Of a DNA stretch of 64,000 bases, positions 11,181 through 22,580 are shown piece by piece. Where the stretch lies: positions 539,046,879 to 539,110,878 of the forward strand of contig OY856413.1 in the NCBI GenBank assembly GCA_963693085.1. Direction: 5' to 3'. The translations under genes and the position numbers were made by a program. Source of the DNA: Alisma plantago-aquatica (lineage: Eukaryota; Streptophyta; Magnoliopsida; Alismatales; Alismataceae). The notes beneath the pieces are model-generated. The model worked only from the letters and a program-made list of their open reading frames with translations, was not told the DNA's origin and ran no database searches. Position 1 is the stretch's first letter. Every line of letters begins with the position of its first letter.

Positions 11181-12650
11181 TTAGAGACAATCACCCACGA
11201 ACTTAATCCAAGTGATCAAACATGACCATCATGCTTCTATTGTGATAGTGTTTTTGTTAAGGGGTTAGCAATATTGCTTTCGGTTGGCACTCTACAAACA
11301 TTTACATCTCCTCATTGTACAATCTCTCATATGATATGGAACCACCTTTGTATGTGTTTTTAATGATGACACGATCTGGGTTCCATAGCTTGCACAATAT
11401 TTCCATTTTTGTAACACTATAGCTCAATTACATTGTTGATGTTTAGAACCAACGAAGTTCAGAAATGAACTTCTAGTTCCATACACCTTCTTTGACTGCA
11501 TAGGATGCATCAGTATACTCAACCTCTATCGTAGAATATATAACTATCTCTTTTTTGGAACTCTTCCAGCTTTCAACACCGTTGTTAAGGCAAAACACAA
11601 ATCCTGATTGCTATCGATAATCATCTTTGTCAGTTTGGAAGCTCGCATCAGAGTAACCTTTTATCACCAACTCTTCCTCAATGTCATATACAAGGAACTG
11701 ATCCTTAGTTTTTCTCAAGTATTTAAGGATGTCTTCATGACAATCTAGTGGACATCATTGAGATCTAACTGATATCTTCTTGTCATGATCAAGGCATAAG
11801 AGACATCAAGATAAGAACATAGCATTGCATAGATGATAGATCCAATTACATATGCATATGGAGTCTAATTTGTGTGTTCCCTTTCTTCACAAGATTTGGT
11901 ACATTGAGCTCTAGAAATAGTAATGCCATGAGACATAGGTAGGTTGCCTCTATTTGAGTTCTCCATGTTGTACCTCTTCAACATTTTGCCAATGTATGTG
12001 GTCTGACTTAGTCCAAGAAGCCTTCCATATCTATCTTTGTAGATCTTGATTCCTAAGATATAGGATGCTTTACCTAGGTCTATCGTACATAATTTATTTC
12101 TCAGCCAAGTTTATAGCATTTCTAAATTTTTGATTCCATTATACATCAATAGTATGTCATACACATACAATATGAAGAATACAATCTTGATCCCACTAAA
12201 CTTCTTGTAAACACATGGTTCATCTTCATTTTGACTCAAGCTAAACTCTTTGATTGTTTCATCAAAATAGACATTTCATCTCTGAGATGCTTGCTTCAAT
12301 CCATAGATTTACCTTTTGTAGCTTACAAACTTTATTTGCATCCCATGTGGTGTCATATACACATCCTCAAGAGAAATTCTCATTAAGGAATGTGGTTTTA
12401 ACATCCATCTGCCAAATCTCATAGGCATGATAAGTTGCAATGGCAAGCATGATCCTGATGGACTTAACCAAGGCAGCTGGAGAAAATGTTTTGTCATAGT
12501 CAACACCTTGAACTTGTTTGAAAACCTTTGCAACTGATTGACATTCGTAAGTTTGTACATCACCATCCATATAAGTTTTCTCCTTGAAAACCCATTTGCA
12601 TCCTATGGTTTTACCCCTACTGGTGGATCCACCAAGGTCCATACCTTGTT
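11181..12650 (-). pseudogene. copia copy B: reverse transcriptase and RNase H
   Basis: The RT start region at 12642-12367 reads IGCKWVFKEK, then VDYDKTFSPAALVKSIR and EIWQMDVKTTFLNENF, a canonical RVT_2 (copia) block. Further down are LLGLSQTTYIGKMLKR (about 12030), PYAYVIGSIIYAMLC (about 11840), RNase H-like material near 11650-11570, and the final part near 11240. Several frameshifts and stops (for example near 12310) break it. It would have copied element RNA into cDNA. It runs straight into integrase upstream and into LTR sequence downstream. Confidence 0.85.
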
Positions 12651-14282
12651 GGTGTACATGGATTCCATGTCAGATCTCATGTCTTCTAGCCACTTCTTAG
12701 ATTTCGGTCTATTAACAACCTCTAGGAAGGTAACTAGCTCATCATCAATGACAAATTTATTGCCTTATTGAGTCCTAAGATAACCAAATCTTTCCGACTC
12801 AAGGTGTGTCCTACTAGATCTGGGAGGTTCCTGTGTTACATGAGGAATTTGAGATTCCAATATAGTTTGTCACTCTCTTTTTTCCTCTTGTACCTATAAA
12901 GGTTCAATGTTTTCTTATTGGTCACAGACCTCTTTGAGTTCTATTTTCCTCCCAGTGATTCCTTTGGAAATGAATTCCTTTTCTAGGAATGCAACATCCC
13001 TGGAAACAAACATTTTTTTTTCTTTAGATGGAGTATAAAAGTAGTATTCTTTGTTTCCCTTAGGATACCCAACAAAATAACATTTATCAAATTTGGGTCC
13101 AATCTTTTCAGGAAACATCTTTCTCAAATAAGCTTCACAACCCCAAATCTTCATGAAAGACACATTGGGACACTTCCAATATCATGTCTCATATGGTGTC
13201 TTTTGAACTAATTTAGATGGTACACGATGTAGTGTAAACTCAATGGTTTCAAGAGCATATCCACAGTAGGAAGTTGGAAGATCAGAAAAACTCATCATTT
13301 ATCACACCATATCTAGAAATTTGTAATTCCTTCTTTTTGATACATCATTGTCTTGGGGTGTTCCAGGTGGAGTCCATTATGATACGATACCACAGGCTTC
13401 CATAAGGTCCTCAAACTCTTTGCATAAGTATTCTCCAACCCAATAAGAATGGAGTGCTTTGATACTCTTGCCAAGTTGGTTTTGTACTTCATTCATGAAA
13501 TCCTTGAACTTTTCAAGAGTTTCTAATTTATGTCTCATTCATAGACATAACCATACCTACTGAAATCATCACTGAAGGTAATGAAGTAGTGATACCCACC
13601 TCTAGCATTTGTTGGGAAAGGGCTGCATACATTGGTATGTAAGAGTCCCAATAGATCACTAGCTCTCCCACTATTCTAGTAAAGGGAGTCTTCCTCATCT
13701 TACCCAACAAACAAGATTTACATGTCTCTATTGATTCAAAATAAAAGGAGTCTAGATAAGCATATTTATGGAGTCTAGATATGTGATTCTCATTGATGTT
13801 CCCTAGAAGACAATACCAAAGATGTGTTTAGATTGACTTATTGAGTTTTAGCCTTTTGGTATTTACGTAAGAACAATTGTTCATAAGATCTAATAACTAA
13901 AGACCATATGACATCATGGCACTACCATAAAATATCTCATCTTTTGAAATTGAACATTGACAATTTTTTATAAGAAATTCATATACATCCTTGTCCATTC
14001 AAGATATAGAAATAATATTTTTATTTATGGTAGGTACAAACTAGCAGTTGCTTAACTCTATTACAAGCCTTGTGGGAAGAGATAAACTACATGTTCCAAC
14101 TATAGGGGTAGAAACTCTTGCTCCATTTGCAACATGTAGTTCGACCTTGTCCTTTAGTAAAGGCTTACTTATTTTGGGATCATGCATATTCAAATATATG
14201 TGATATCAACATCCAGTATCTTGTACCCAATATGAAGAAGTAGATAGATTTATCTCAATCGTATATACCCGAAGTGGAGATC
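12651..14282 (-). pseudogene. copia copy B: integrase
   Basis: The end of integrase is clear at 13163-12915: MKIWGCEAYLRK, then KFDKCYFVGYPKGNKEYYFY, the GYP-type motif that closes copia integrases. The core lies at about 13700-13170 (MNEVQNQLGKSIKALHS; EHPKT-like text near 13330). The pre-integrase stretch runs to about 14280, where sequence similarity abruptly changes to copy C's RT. Stops and frame changes are frequent. The gag and 5' LTR expected next to it are absent. Confidence 0.8.
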
Positions 14283-15090
14283 TTTTATGGAATATTCATA
14301 TATGCTCCCATTAAATCTTTTATAATCACAAATTTCATCTTTTGTCTTGACTCAAGTCAAACTCTTTGACTATCTTGTTAGAATAAAAGATCCTATTTCT
14401 AAGATGCTTATTTCAATCTAAAATTGAACTTTGTAATTTATAGACTTTATTTGCATTTATGAAGTTATAAAACCCTTTACTCTGTGTCACGTACACATCC
14501 TAAGATGTATTCCTTTAAGGAATCCAATTTTATCTTCATGTGCCAAATCTCACAGTCTATTTTAACTACAACAACAAGTATGCCAATTGGTAAATAATTT
14601 GTATCATGTTCAACATCATGAACTTTATTTATTCAACCAATATGTACTTTTATGTTATCCATGTAGGTATTTGTCATAAGATCCTATTGCACCCTTTAGG
14701 TATTACCCCTTAGGTGGCACAATCTAGGTCCTACCTTGTTAGTTTATATGGATTCCATATAGCTCATAAATAGCTTCTAGTTGACTAGTTGGCTCATCTT
14801 GTATGACAAACCCATCTGAATTGTTGGATTCACAATACTCCAATCTCAGATGTGTTTTACTACAAATTTTTTGTTCTACGTTACTTGATGAACCTAAGAT
14901 TCTACAACAACTTGTGATTCTCATTATTCTCATTATACCTCTTTGTTGACCTCAAACATTTTGAGTTTTACTTTTAACTCCCACTGATTCTATGGGAACT
15001 CAGTTATCCTATCAACAAAACACTTTGGTTATTGGATTGAGATTATTGGTAATATTCAAAATACATGATTTATGGACAAACCTTCTTCAA
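14283..15090 (-). pseudogene. copia copy C: RT 5' part, truncated
   Basis: From 14340 upward this aligns with copy B's RT from about 12226 to 13110 (TTGACTCAAG...CAAACTCTTTGA; ATTTGCCAAATCTCA near 14545 against 12410), but it is more decayed. Its lower end is joined to copy B's pre-integrase part at about 14282, so the rest of its RT and its RNase H are missing. Its upper end is interrupted by the LINE at 15090 and continues at 19874. Confidence 0.65.
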
Positions 15091-15139
15091 GAAATTTATA
15101 CGTATACAGTTTACCAAGGCACTAAAGGCTCCTTCATAG

Positions 15140-16458
15140 GTTAGCTTGTGATAATGATGGCGATTGGGGGTGCCCTGCCCCTTCCTCCTCCACCCAACCT
15201 ATGGGATCTAAGAGAGCCGAGAGGAATGAAGACTGGTTCGCATTGGACGCCGACATCACAATAGGCGGGATTGGGTGATATCGGTAGTTGGTCCTCCCCC
15301 AAAGCTTCGTGGATCAATGGCGGCAGACCCCAAGGTCCCGTTTCTGAAGGAGGGGCATAAATGGTTGTGGACACACTTCAATGACCATATCATGGAGGAG
15401 ATGGAGGATTACCACCGGTTTTCTGTGATCATGAAAATCTTGGGTAAGAAGTGCCACCCCCAGTAACTTAACGGGTGTATGATCTGGCATTGGCGACCTA
15501 AGGGGGAACTTGAGATCTTCACGCTAGACGGAGGTATGTTCCTCACCAAATTTGTCAATGATGTTGATCACAACACTGCAATGTTGAAGGGGCCATGGTT
15601 CTTCGATGATTAGTTGGTGCTTGTCCAGAAATGGATGCTACAAGATGACACTCGCAAAGCTACCTTCCCCACTACCCATGTATGGGTATCCCTTCCAGAT
15701 GTGGGAAAGAATTGGACAGCTTAAGACATTGCTGTCATAGCACACACCGTAGGGTTCCCTCGAGCTATTGATAGAAGATGTGATAGGTCAGTCCAAGGCT
15801 ATGTCAGATTCTGAGTCCACATCTTAGCAGATAAGGATCCACCCCCAGAAGTCATGGTGGAATTTCCTAACGGTGATGAATGGGAAGTGAAGTTTAAGTA
15901 TGAAGCCCTACGGATCACTATAGTACTTGTAAGGTATTCGGCCATAACACATGGGAATGTCCTAGCGAGAGGAGCAAGGATGTATTTTGAGCTCCTCCCA
16001 TCATACCCAACCCACCCTGGGGCAGAATTAGATGGACTGGTAAGTCTAGACCTCCTTAGGGGTCAAGGAAAGGTAAAGAAAAGGTGGGCAAATAGGCTAC
16101 AGAAGTGGTGGTAGTGGATGAAGCTACTGCGAAGGAAAAAACTACTACAAATGGGGTGGCGACTAATGTTGTTGATGTTTCTACAGATACAGTGGAGGAC
16201 ACTTCTCTCAACATCATCGTGGTCAAAGAAGGAGATATACATGCAAGTGCTACTCACAATGATAGTGAGAGATGCAAGGAAGTCGAAGCCATGGGGGATG
16301 TTATCCCGTTCTCGATGTTGGATCAGGTGATTGATGAGGACCCTGGTACAAGTGAGAAAGGGTGTAGTAGGAGCCTAAGGCAGACTAGAAACATGGCAAA
16401 GAAGGGAAAGAAGAGTACTCGCCCTGATATAGGGGGTGGTGCAAACAAAGATAATTAA
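15140..16458 (+). pseudogene. LINE ORF1 (DUF4283-type RNA-binding protein), broken
   Basis: A weak ATG/leader lies near 15149. The best frame reads FNDHIMEEMEDYHRFSVIMK (about 15380) and then FVNDVDHNTAMLKGPWFFDD (about 15555), the DUF4283 pattern of plant LINE and gag-like ORF1 proteins. In-frame stops occur at about 15464, 15613, 15721 and 15811. A frame change near 16090-16110 leads into a Thr/Asp/Glu-rich tail ending in Lys-rich MAKKGKKSTRP, with its stop at 16456-16458. ORF1 would coat LINE RNA. I see no clear CCHC knuckle. Confidence 0.75.
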
Positions 16459-19400
16459 TGTCCATCCTCGCATGGAATGTGCGAGGTGCCTCTTTGGTGG
16501 GGAGCCAAAGGGAACTTAGGAGAACTATCACAGAGATATGATCTTCTTTGGTGGCGTGTCTAGAAACTAGGATTAGAAGAAATGTTAGAGAAAGAGTGGG
16601 CACTTTGTTTCCTAATGGATGGGGGTCCCTATCTAATCTAGAACAAAGAGAGGGAGGTCAGATTATTGTTGGATGGAAGAGTGATGTATGGAACGTGGAT
16701 GAGATCAACTCCTCAGACCAGTTTGTCATGGTGTCTTGCTGCAACCATGGAGGCGTTGCTTTTATTATGTCAGGTGTTTATGGGGAACGTCTAGAAGGAA
16801 ATAGAACTAGTATGTGGAAGAATCTCACTGAGACAGCTCAAAATGAGATCCCTTGGCTTGTCATTGGAGTTTTCAACAACATTAGGAGATCGAATGAGAA
16901 ATTTGAGGGAAGAAGGGTACCTAAAAGGGTTCTAGCTGCCTTTAGTAACATGGTGTAAATAGTCGAGCCAATCGAGCTAAACAAAGTGGGTGGGCGAATA
17001 ACTTGGTCAAACAAACAACCAAAGAATAGGATTGCTAGCTCCATTGATAAAGGTCTGGTCAATGAACAATGGTTGAACCTGTGGCCTAATTCGTATATCA
17101 AAATGGGATCTGATCCTCTCAGTGATCATTCGTGGATGAAAATTGATCTTGTTGAAAAACCAGTGATTAAGAGACCTTTTCAGTTTCTTAATTGGTGGTG
17201 TCATTGGCCTAGCTTTAAAGATATAGTTGAGAGGAGATGGAATATTAATGTAGAAGGAAATGATATGTTCACAACATTAAAGAAAATACATAATACTAAG
17301 AAGGCTTTGAAAAAAAGGAGTAGAGAGAAGTGCAACTTGAAGAACCTAACCAATGAAGCAGAAAATAATTACAAGATAGTCATGGAGAAGATCATACAAG
17401 ATCCCCTAAACAATGATTTGATCAAAGATGAGGAGAGAAATGAAGACAGACTGCGAAAGCTGAGAAAGGCAGAAGAGTTGTACTACTGGAAAAGGAGCAT
17501 GATGGAATGGGTGAGGGTTGGTGATCGCAACACCAAAATCTACCACAGGATAGTTAAGAAAAAGGAGCTGAAGGAGTCCATACATGAATTAATGGACAAG
17601 AGAGGACAAGTAGTGAATGGCAGAGAAGTGGTGGCCTTAAATGCTATAAACTACTTTACCAAGCTATACAAGCAAGATGATAGCCACAGAAGCAATTACT
17701 CAGAGTTACTACCTAACAATAGAGTGGATGAGGCTACGAATTATATGCTTTGTGCATTTTCTAATGAATAAGAGATTAGAAGAGTTGTGTTTTCCATTGA
17801 TGCCAACAAGGTGCCTGGGCCTGACGATATGAACGAATTTTTTTTCCAAAAAATGTGGTACCTGGTCAAGCACAACTTCATTAAATCTATTAGATGGGTT
17901 TTGAATGGTCATAGCTTGATCCGATTTATGAACCACTCCTTCATCAAATTCATTCCTAAGAAAAATGTAATCGAAAGCATTGTCGACTATAGGCCAATTG
18001 CGTGCCGTAATGTTCTATACAAAATTGTTTCCAAATTTCTTGCAAGATGTTTGAAGAAAGTTCTTTCTATCATAATATCCAAAGAACAAAGTGCCTTCAT
18101 CTAGGGAAGAAGGATATCTGATAGCATTCTTCTGGCCGTGGAGTTCCTCACTAGTTTCAAAATCATGCATAGTAATGCTAAAGCCTGTATGACTATGTGA
18201 GATGGGAATCTTTATGGGTTATGATGAAATCGATAGGCTTCAATGATAGATGGATCCAAGTCATCAAACAATGCATGACTACCACTTCCTTTTCCATTCT
18301 TCTAAATGGGGGTCCTGTAGGTTTCTTCACCGCGTTGAATGGGCTTAGGTAGGGGGAACCCCTCTCCCCCCTGTTGTTTACCATTGTCATGGAGGGGCTC
18401 ACCACCATGATGACTGAAGCTGAAAGAAGAAGGAAATTAAAACCGTTCAAATTCAAGAATACTAAAGTCAACTCCCACTTAATTTTTGCCGATGATGTCA
18501 TGTTGTTCATTACAGGCCATGCTAATAGGTTGAAGGAGCTCAAAAGAGTCCTTATCAGATTTGGGTACCTCATTGGTCTCTACGTAAGTACCATAAAATC
18601 CAGTATCTATTTATCTAAATCTTGTGATGCAAGGAGAGGGAGGCTCAAAGATGTGATGGGGATTAGTGTTGGTTGTGTACCAATGAGATACCTTGGAGCA
18701 CCTGTTGCTGGTGGTAAAGGTTCTTCCATCGACTTAATGTAGTGTCTGGATAAGCTGAGGGCCAAGATTGATGGATGGGTTGCTCTAAGGTTGTCGATGG
18801 CTGGCCGACTCCTTCTTACAAGATTGGTACTCCAGGCGATGGTGAGGTTCTGGTGTGAAGTGTGTGATAATACACACTTGACTGCGGATAACATGAGGAA
18901 GTTTATGGCTAATTTTTTTTGGAGCGGTAGTGGGCATGGCGTGGCTTGGGAAGTCATCGCTAAACCTTTCTGTCAAGGAGGGTTAAACTTAACCCCCCCC
19001 CATCAACTTAGTCAAGGAAAGTTATGGTAAAATAATCGACATATACCTTAGAGAGAGGGACAACATATGGACACAATGGATGACTAAAAGATATGGAGGT
19101 CTCTAATAGGGGTTCGACAACAACTCCTCTAGAACTTGGAGGAACATGTGTATGCACTGGGTTGACATTCAAAACTCATATAGTGTTGATGTTAATGATA
19201 TTTCCTCTCTGGTGGACTCAAGGGTGACACCATGGATCAACACCTAGGCTGGTGATGATGTGAGATAGTGTAATCTTCTTTCGAACCACTATCACATCCC
19301 CAAGTGGAGCACCACCACTTACAAAGCTATCATGAATAGGTTGCCTACCATGGATAGGCTTGGTCGATGGGGTCTACAAGTGGAGATGAAATGCATGCTC

Positions 19401-19775
19401 TATAATAGAGATGATGAGATCTATAGCCACATTTTTGGGATGTGTAGCTTATTTAGAAGAATTTGGGCTATAGTTAGCCTTAAGTGTGGTTGGGGTTAGC
19501 TTGTTGGAGAGAATATTACAGACCTGATAACCATGCTGGGACCCAAACTCAATGGTAAATAGAACACACAGTCATTGGAGGATTGTGCCTCACAGGTGTT
19601 TGCTACTATGTCTGGGAGGAAAGGAACAACAAAAATCATGGCAGATTAATCTGCAATGAGGAACAAATCATTAGAAAGAAAGCTTGCACCTTTAGTAGGT
19701 CCATTAAATGTAGAAAGGGCTTAGTTGCAGGCATGTCTGAGAAAGACAAAAGATACTGCAGTTTTTTGTAGATAA
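16458..19775 (+). pseudogene. LINE ORF2 (AP endonuclease + reverse transcriptase + zf-RVT), broken
   Basis: The ATG at 16458 overlaps the ORF1 stop (TAATG). Endonuclease (about 16458-17140): ILAWNVRGAS, ACLETRI, WLVIGVFNNI (the usual GDFN Asp is Val), RITWSNKQ, SDHSWM. Linker with coiled, charged sequence (17200-17700). RT (about 17780-18760): KVPGPDDM, IPKKN....DYRPIACRNVLYKIVSK, PLSPLLFTIVMEGL, and the catalytic box IFADDVMLFI near 18480. A zf-RVT-like region is at 19290-19480 (MNRLPTMDRLGRWGL). Stops at about 16539, 16956, 17769, 18102, 18198 and 18740, plus frame changes, inactivate it. It would nick target DNA and prime reverse transcription there. Confidence 0.9.
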
Positions 19776-19873
19776 TAACCCCACGTACATGTTTTGTAGT
19801 TTGTAGGTCCTATCTTTGTATAGGATCCTTTGACAATATATTTACCTATTTCCAAAAAAAAAACCTTCTTCAA

Positions 19874-20935
19874 TAAACTACTTTCTCAATGTAGGTTTCA
19901 ATCCTTTAGACATATTGGGACATTCCCAAATCATATCATACATGATGTCTTATAAACCATTCAGACGGTACATCATGATAGTTTAAACTTTATGAGGGTA
20001 TAAGAAGATTAGATTAATTGATAATCATATCATGACTCATCATGGTATAAGTCCTTCATTCTGACACATAATCATGCTCATATGGATATAACTTGTGATA
20101 CATTATCACAATCCTTTCTTGGAGGTGATCAAGACATTGATGCAAAGTATTTCAACATTTGATCTCATCAAAGTTTCTTAATACTTTTATCAAAATTATA
20201 CTTCATTTTTTTATCTCCTTGAACACTTTAAAAGATTCTATTTTACTCAGTATATATCATCACATTACCCGTAAATGAAATGAGGTATAAGAAATTATCT
20301 ATAACATCCTTTCATAAGATCTTTATGCATCCTATGCATAAGGTCAAATGAAAGCTTCATCTTCCCACTAGCTTTAGTGCAAGATGTCATGTTATATTGT
20401 GTGTGAATAAGACTTGCATGTTTCCTTTGGTTCAATAATCAAAATGTATTCTAGGCATTCAATTCTCCTATTCACACAAGATGACTAATGCTAATAATAG
20501 TCTTGAGTTATCAATTATAATCCTTTGTTGTAAACATTATTAACATTCACCTTTTTATTATTTTGCATAAATATTACAAGTTGTTTTTCAAGCCAATGCC
20601 ATACAATATCATATCTTTTGAAATAGAAGAACTAATAAATCTTTATTGATAATCATCCTTGTCCATACAAGATGCATAAAGAAAAAGTTTCTATTCTAAT
20701 GGCATAATGAAATAGCAATTCTAATAACTCTATTACATGCCCATTGCGCAAAGATAAATGTAGATGTAGACTATGGCTTCTGCAACACTTGCTCTACCTT
20801 GTCCAACTTTGTCCTTCTGTGAGGATTTTACTTCTTGTTAGATCATGCACATCAGTATGTCAGACCTCTATCTGGTATCATATACCAAAATTTAAGAAGT
20901 AATCAAATTTATCTTATATTGTTTATAACTGAAGT
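19874..20935 (-). pseudogene. copia copy C: integrase and pre-integrase region, decayed
   Basis: 19874-20060 corresponds to copy B 13130-13330 (TATTGGGACATTCCCAAATC against the copy B text near 13164). The similarity continues through the pre-integrase part to about 20935, where TATAACTGAAGTGGAGGCC matches copy B's last bases at 14270. No long open frame survives. This is the continuation of the copia reading interrupted by the LINE. Confidence 0.7.
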
Positions 20936-21781
20936 GGAGGCCTCAGGGCCATCCTTCTTCTTCTGTAGTCCCTTTAACCAGAGTGGGAAATTTCTCTTCC
21001 AATGTCCAGGCTGGTGACAATGGTGACAATCGTCTCTTTATTTCTTCACTCCACCTTTTGACTTGAAATCTAAACAATTGGGATTTTGGCTAGCTTTAGA
21101 ACTCTTCTTAGCTTTGCCTTTTCCTTTAGACTTCCCCTTTGTCCTATTGATCATCATCAAAGACTTGGGCTTGTCTTTCTTTATTTGTGTCTCATCTGTT
21201 CTCAACATGCCCAACAACCCTGTTAATGGATTGTCAAAGTCGTTCATGTTGTAGTTCATGACAAACTGACTACATGACTCTGACATGGACTATATAATCA
21301 CATCATTGGCCAACTCTTGGCCTAAGGGGAATCCCAGTCTAGATAGCTTCTCCACATAACCAATGATCTTGAGTACATGAGGACCTACTGGAACTTATTC
21401 TGCCATGCTACACTTAAACAATGCCTTGGAGACATTATATCTTTCCTATCTTTCCTGATCTTGGTACATGTTCTTGAGATGTGTGACCATCTCAATCACC
21501 CTCATGTTCTCATGTTGCCCCTGCAACTCATGGTTCATACAACATAACATCAGACACTTGACATCCATGGCGTCTTCAGTATGCTTCTTATAAGCATCCT
21601 TGTCAGCCCTTAGAGAATTTTGAGTTGTTTCCTCTGGTTCTGGCATTTCTAGGACATAGAGCTTGTGCTCTTTTGTGAGAACAATTATCAACATCATGAA
21701 CCATTCATAGAATTTGTTCCCAGTAAGTTTGTCCTTCTTAAGGACTGATCATAGAGAAAAGTGATTGTTGTTTGTTGCCAT
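20936..21781 (-). pseudogene. copia copy C: gag with zinc knuckle
   Basis: The ATG at 21781 opens MATNNN..SL, the copia gag start. The frame continues through LTGNKFYEWFMMLIIVLTKE (about 21720) and MVTHLKNMYQDQER (about 21450), SESCSQFVMNYNMNDFDN (21280), a basic KGKSKGKGKAKKSSKAS linker (about 21130), and a zinc knuckle CHHCHQPGHWKRN near 21010. The last Cys of the CCHC motif is Phe. Stops lie near 21750, 21445, 21395, 21290 and 21038. Gag binds element RNA and forms particles. Confidence 0.85.
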
Positions 21782-22457
21782 TTGGTTCTACAAAAGAATT
21801 TTTAATTTTTTTAAAAACACATCTTTTATTAGATTTGATTTTATTAAAGTTTGGGTGATAATATTTAGGTGTTTAATTTGTTATCATTCTTATTATTTTG
21901 TTCAAAATTAACAACCCTGAATTATCAATTCATAAAATTTTAGTGAACAATTTTCTAATGAGCCAAATATATGATAATTCAATTGTGGCCCGATCAACAC
22001 TGTAAACACAGTCAATCATAAAGGTAGGTAACTTTTGCCAATTGCATCATATGCAATTCTAGATAGATTATATGTGCAACTCTTGCCATAATCGTATGCA
22101 TTCTTCTGGGCCTAGACGCTTTGAGAATCACCAGTTAAGCCTGATGCAATAGCCAAGACGATAATAATGCATCCCACGGAGCTGAACCTACATTATTATC
22201 ATAACACTTCCACAAGGTATACGACACACCATGCCGAGGCGTAACCTACGCTTAGTCGAACAAGTTTTTCAAGTGTATTGCTATTGGAAATCATCTAAGA
22301 CTTAATATGTTAGATTGAGGGTTTTTTATAAATCATATATATATACATACATATATATATATATGTATGTATATATATGTATATATATATATGTCTATAT
22401 ATACATATATATATACATATATATATATGTATGTGTATATATACATACATATATATG

Positions 22458-22492
<35 letters not shown>

Positions 22493-22580
22493 TGTATCCA
22501 ATCATGACATATATAGTACATATCATATACATGTTATATCCCACAATGTGAGCATGCAATATAAACAAACATTATGTATG
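21782..22580 (-). repeat. copia copy C: leader and gag-proximal part of 5' LTR
   Basis: This non-coding stretch aligns with 8071-8710 upstream of copy A's gag, for example AGCCTGATGCAATAG...AACACTTCCACAAGG near 22140-22215 and CTTAGTCGA(A/T)CAAG near 22251. It is interrupted at 22580 by the giant-LTR element and resumes at 28960. Confidence 0.6.
22336..22490. repeat. TA/CATA/TGTA microsatellite
   Basis: Almost pure alternating TATATA with interspersed TACATACATA and TGTATGTATA blocks; self-complementary. It occupies the place of a short TATATATACATATGCAT tract in the copy A LTR (near 8615), so it expanded in place. Confidence 0.95.

Larger units (their letters stand above)
15091..19860 (+). 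mobile_element. L1-type LINE retrotransposon, near full length, decayed
   Basis: Boundaries are set by a perfect 13-bp target duplication, AAACCTTCTTCAA, at 15078-15090 and 19861-19873, and by an A-run at 19854-19863 at the 3' end. Two ORFs in the LINE order are present on the plus strand: nucleic-acid-binding ORF1, then endonuclease/RT ORF2. It is inserted in copia copy C, whose integrase C-terminal part resumes at 19874. Many stops show it is no longer active. Confidence 0.92.

Noticed and set aside
22310..22551. Open frames of alternating Tyr/Ile
   Set aside because: They are translations of the TA microsatellite on both strands; no gene.
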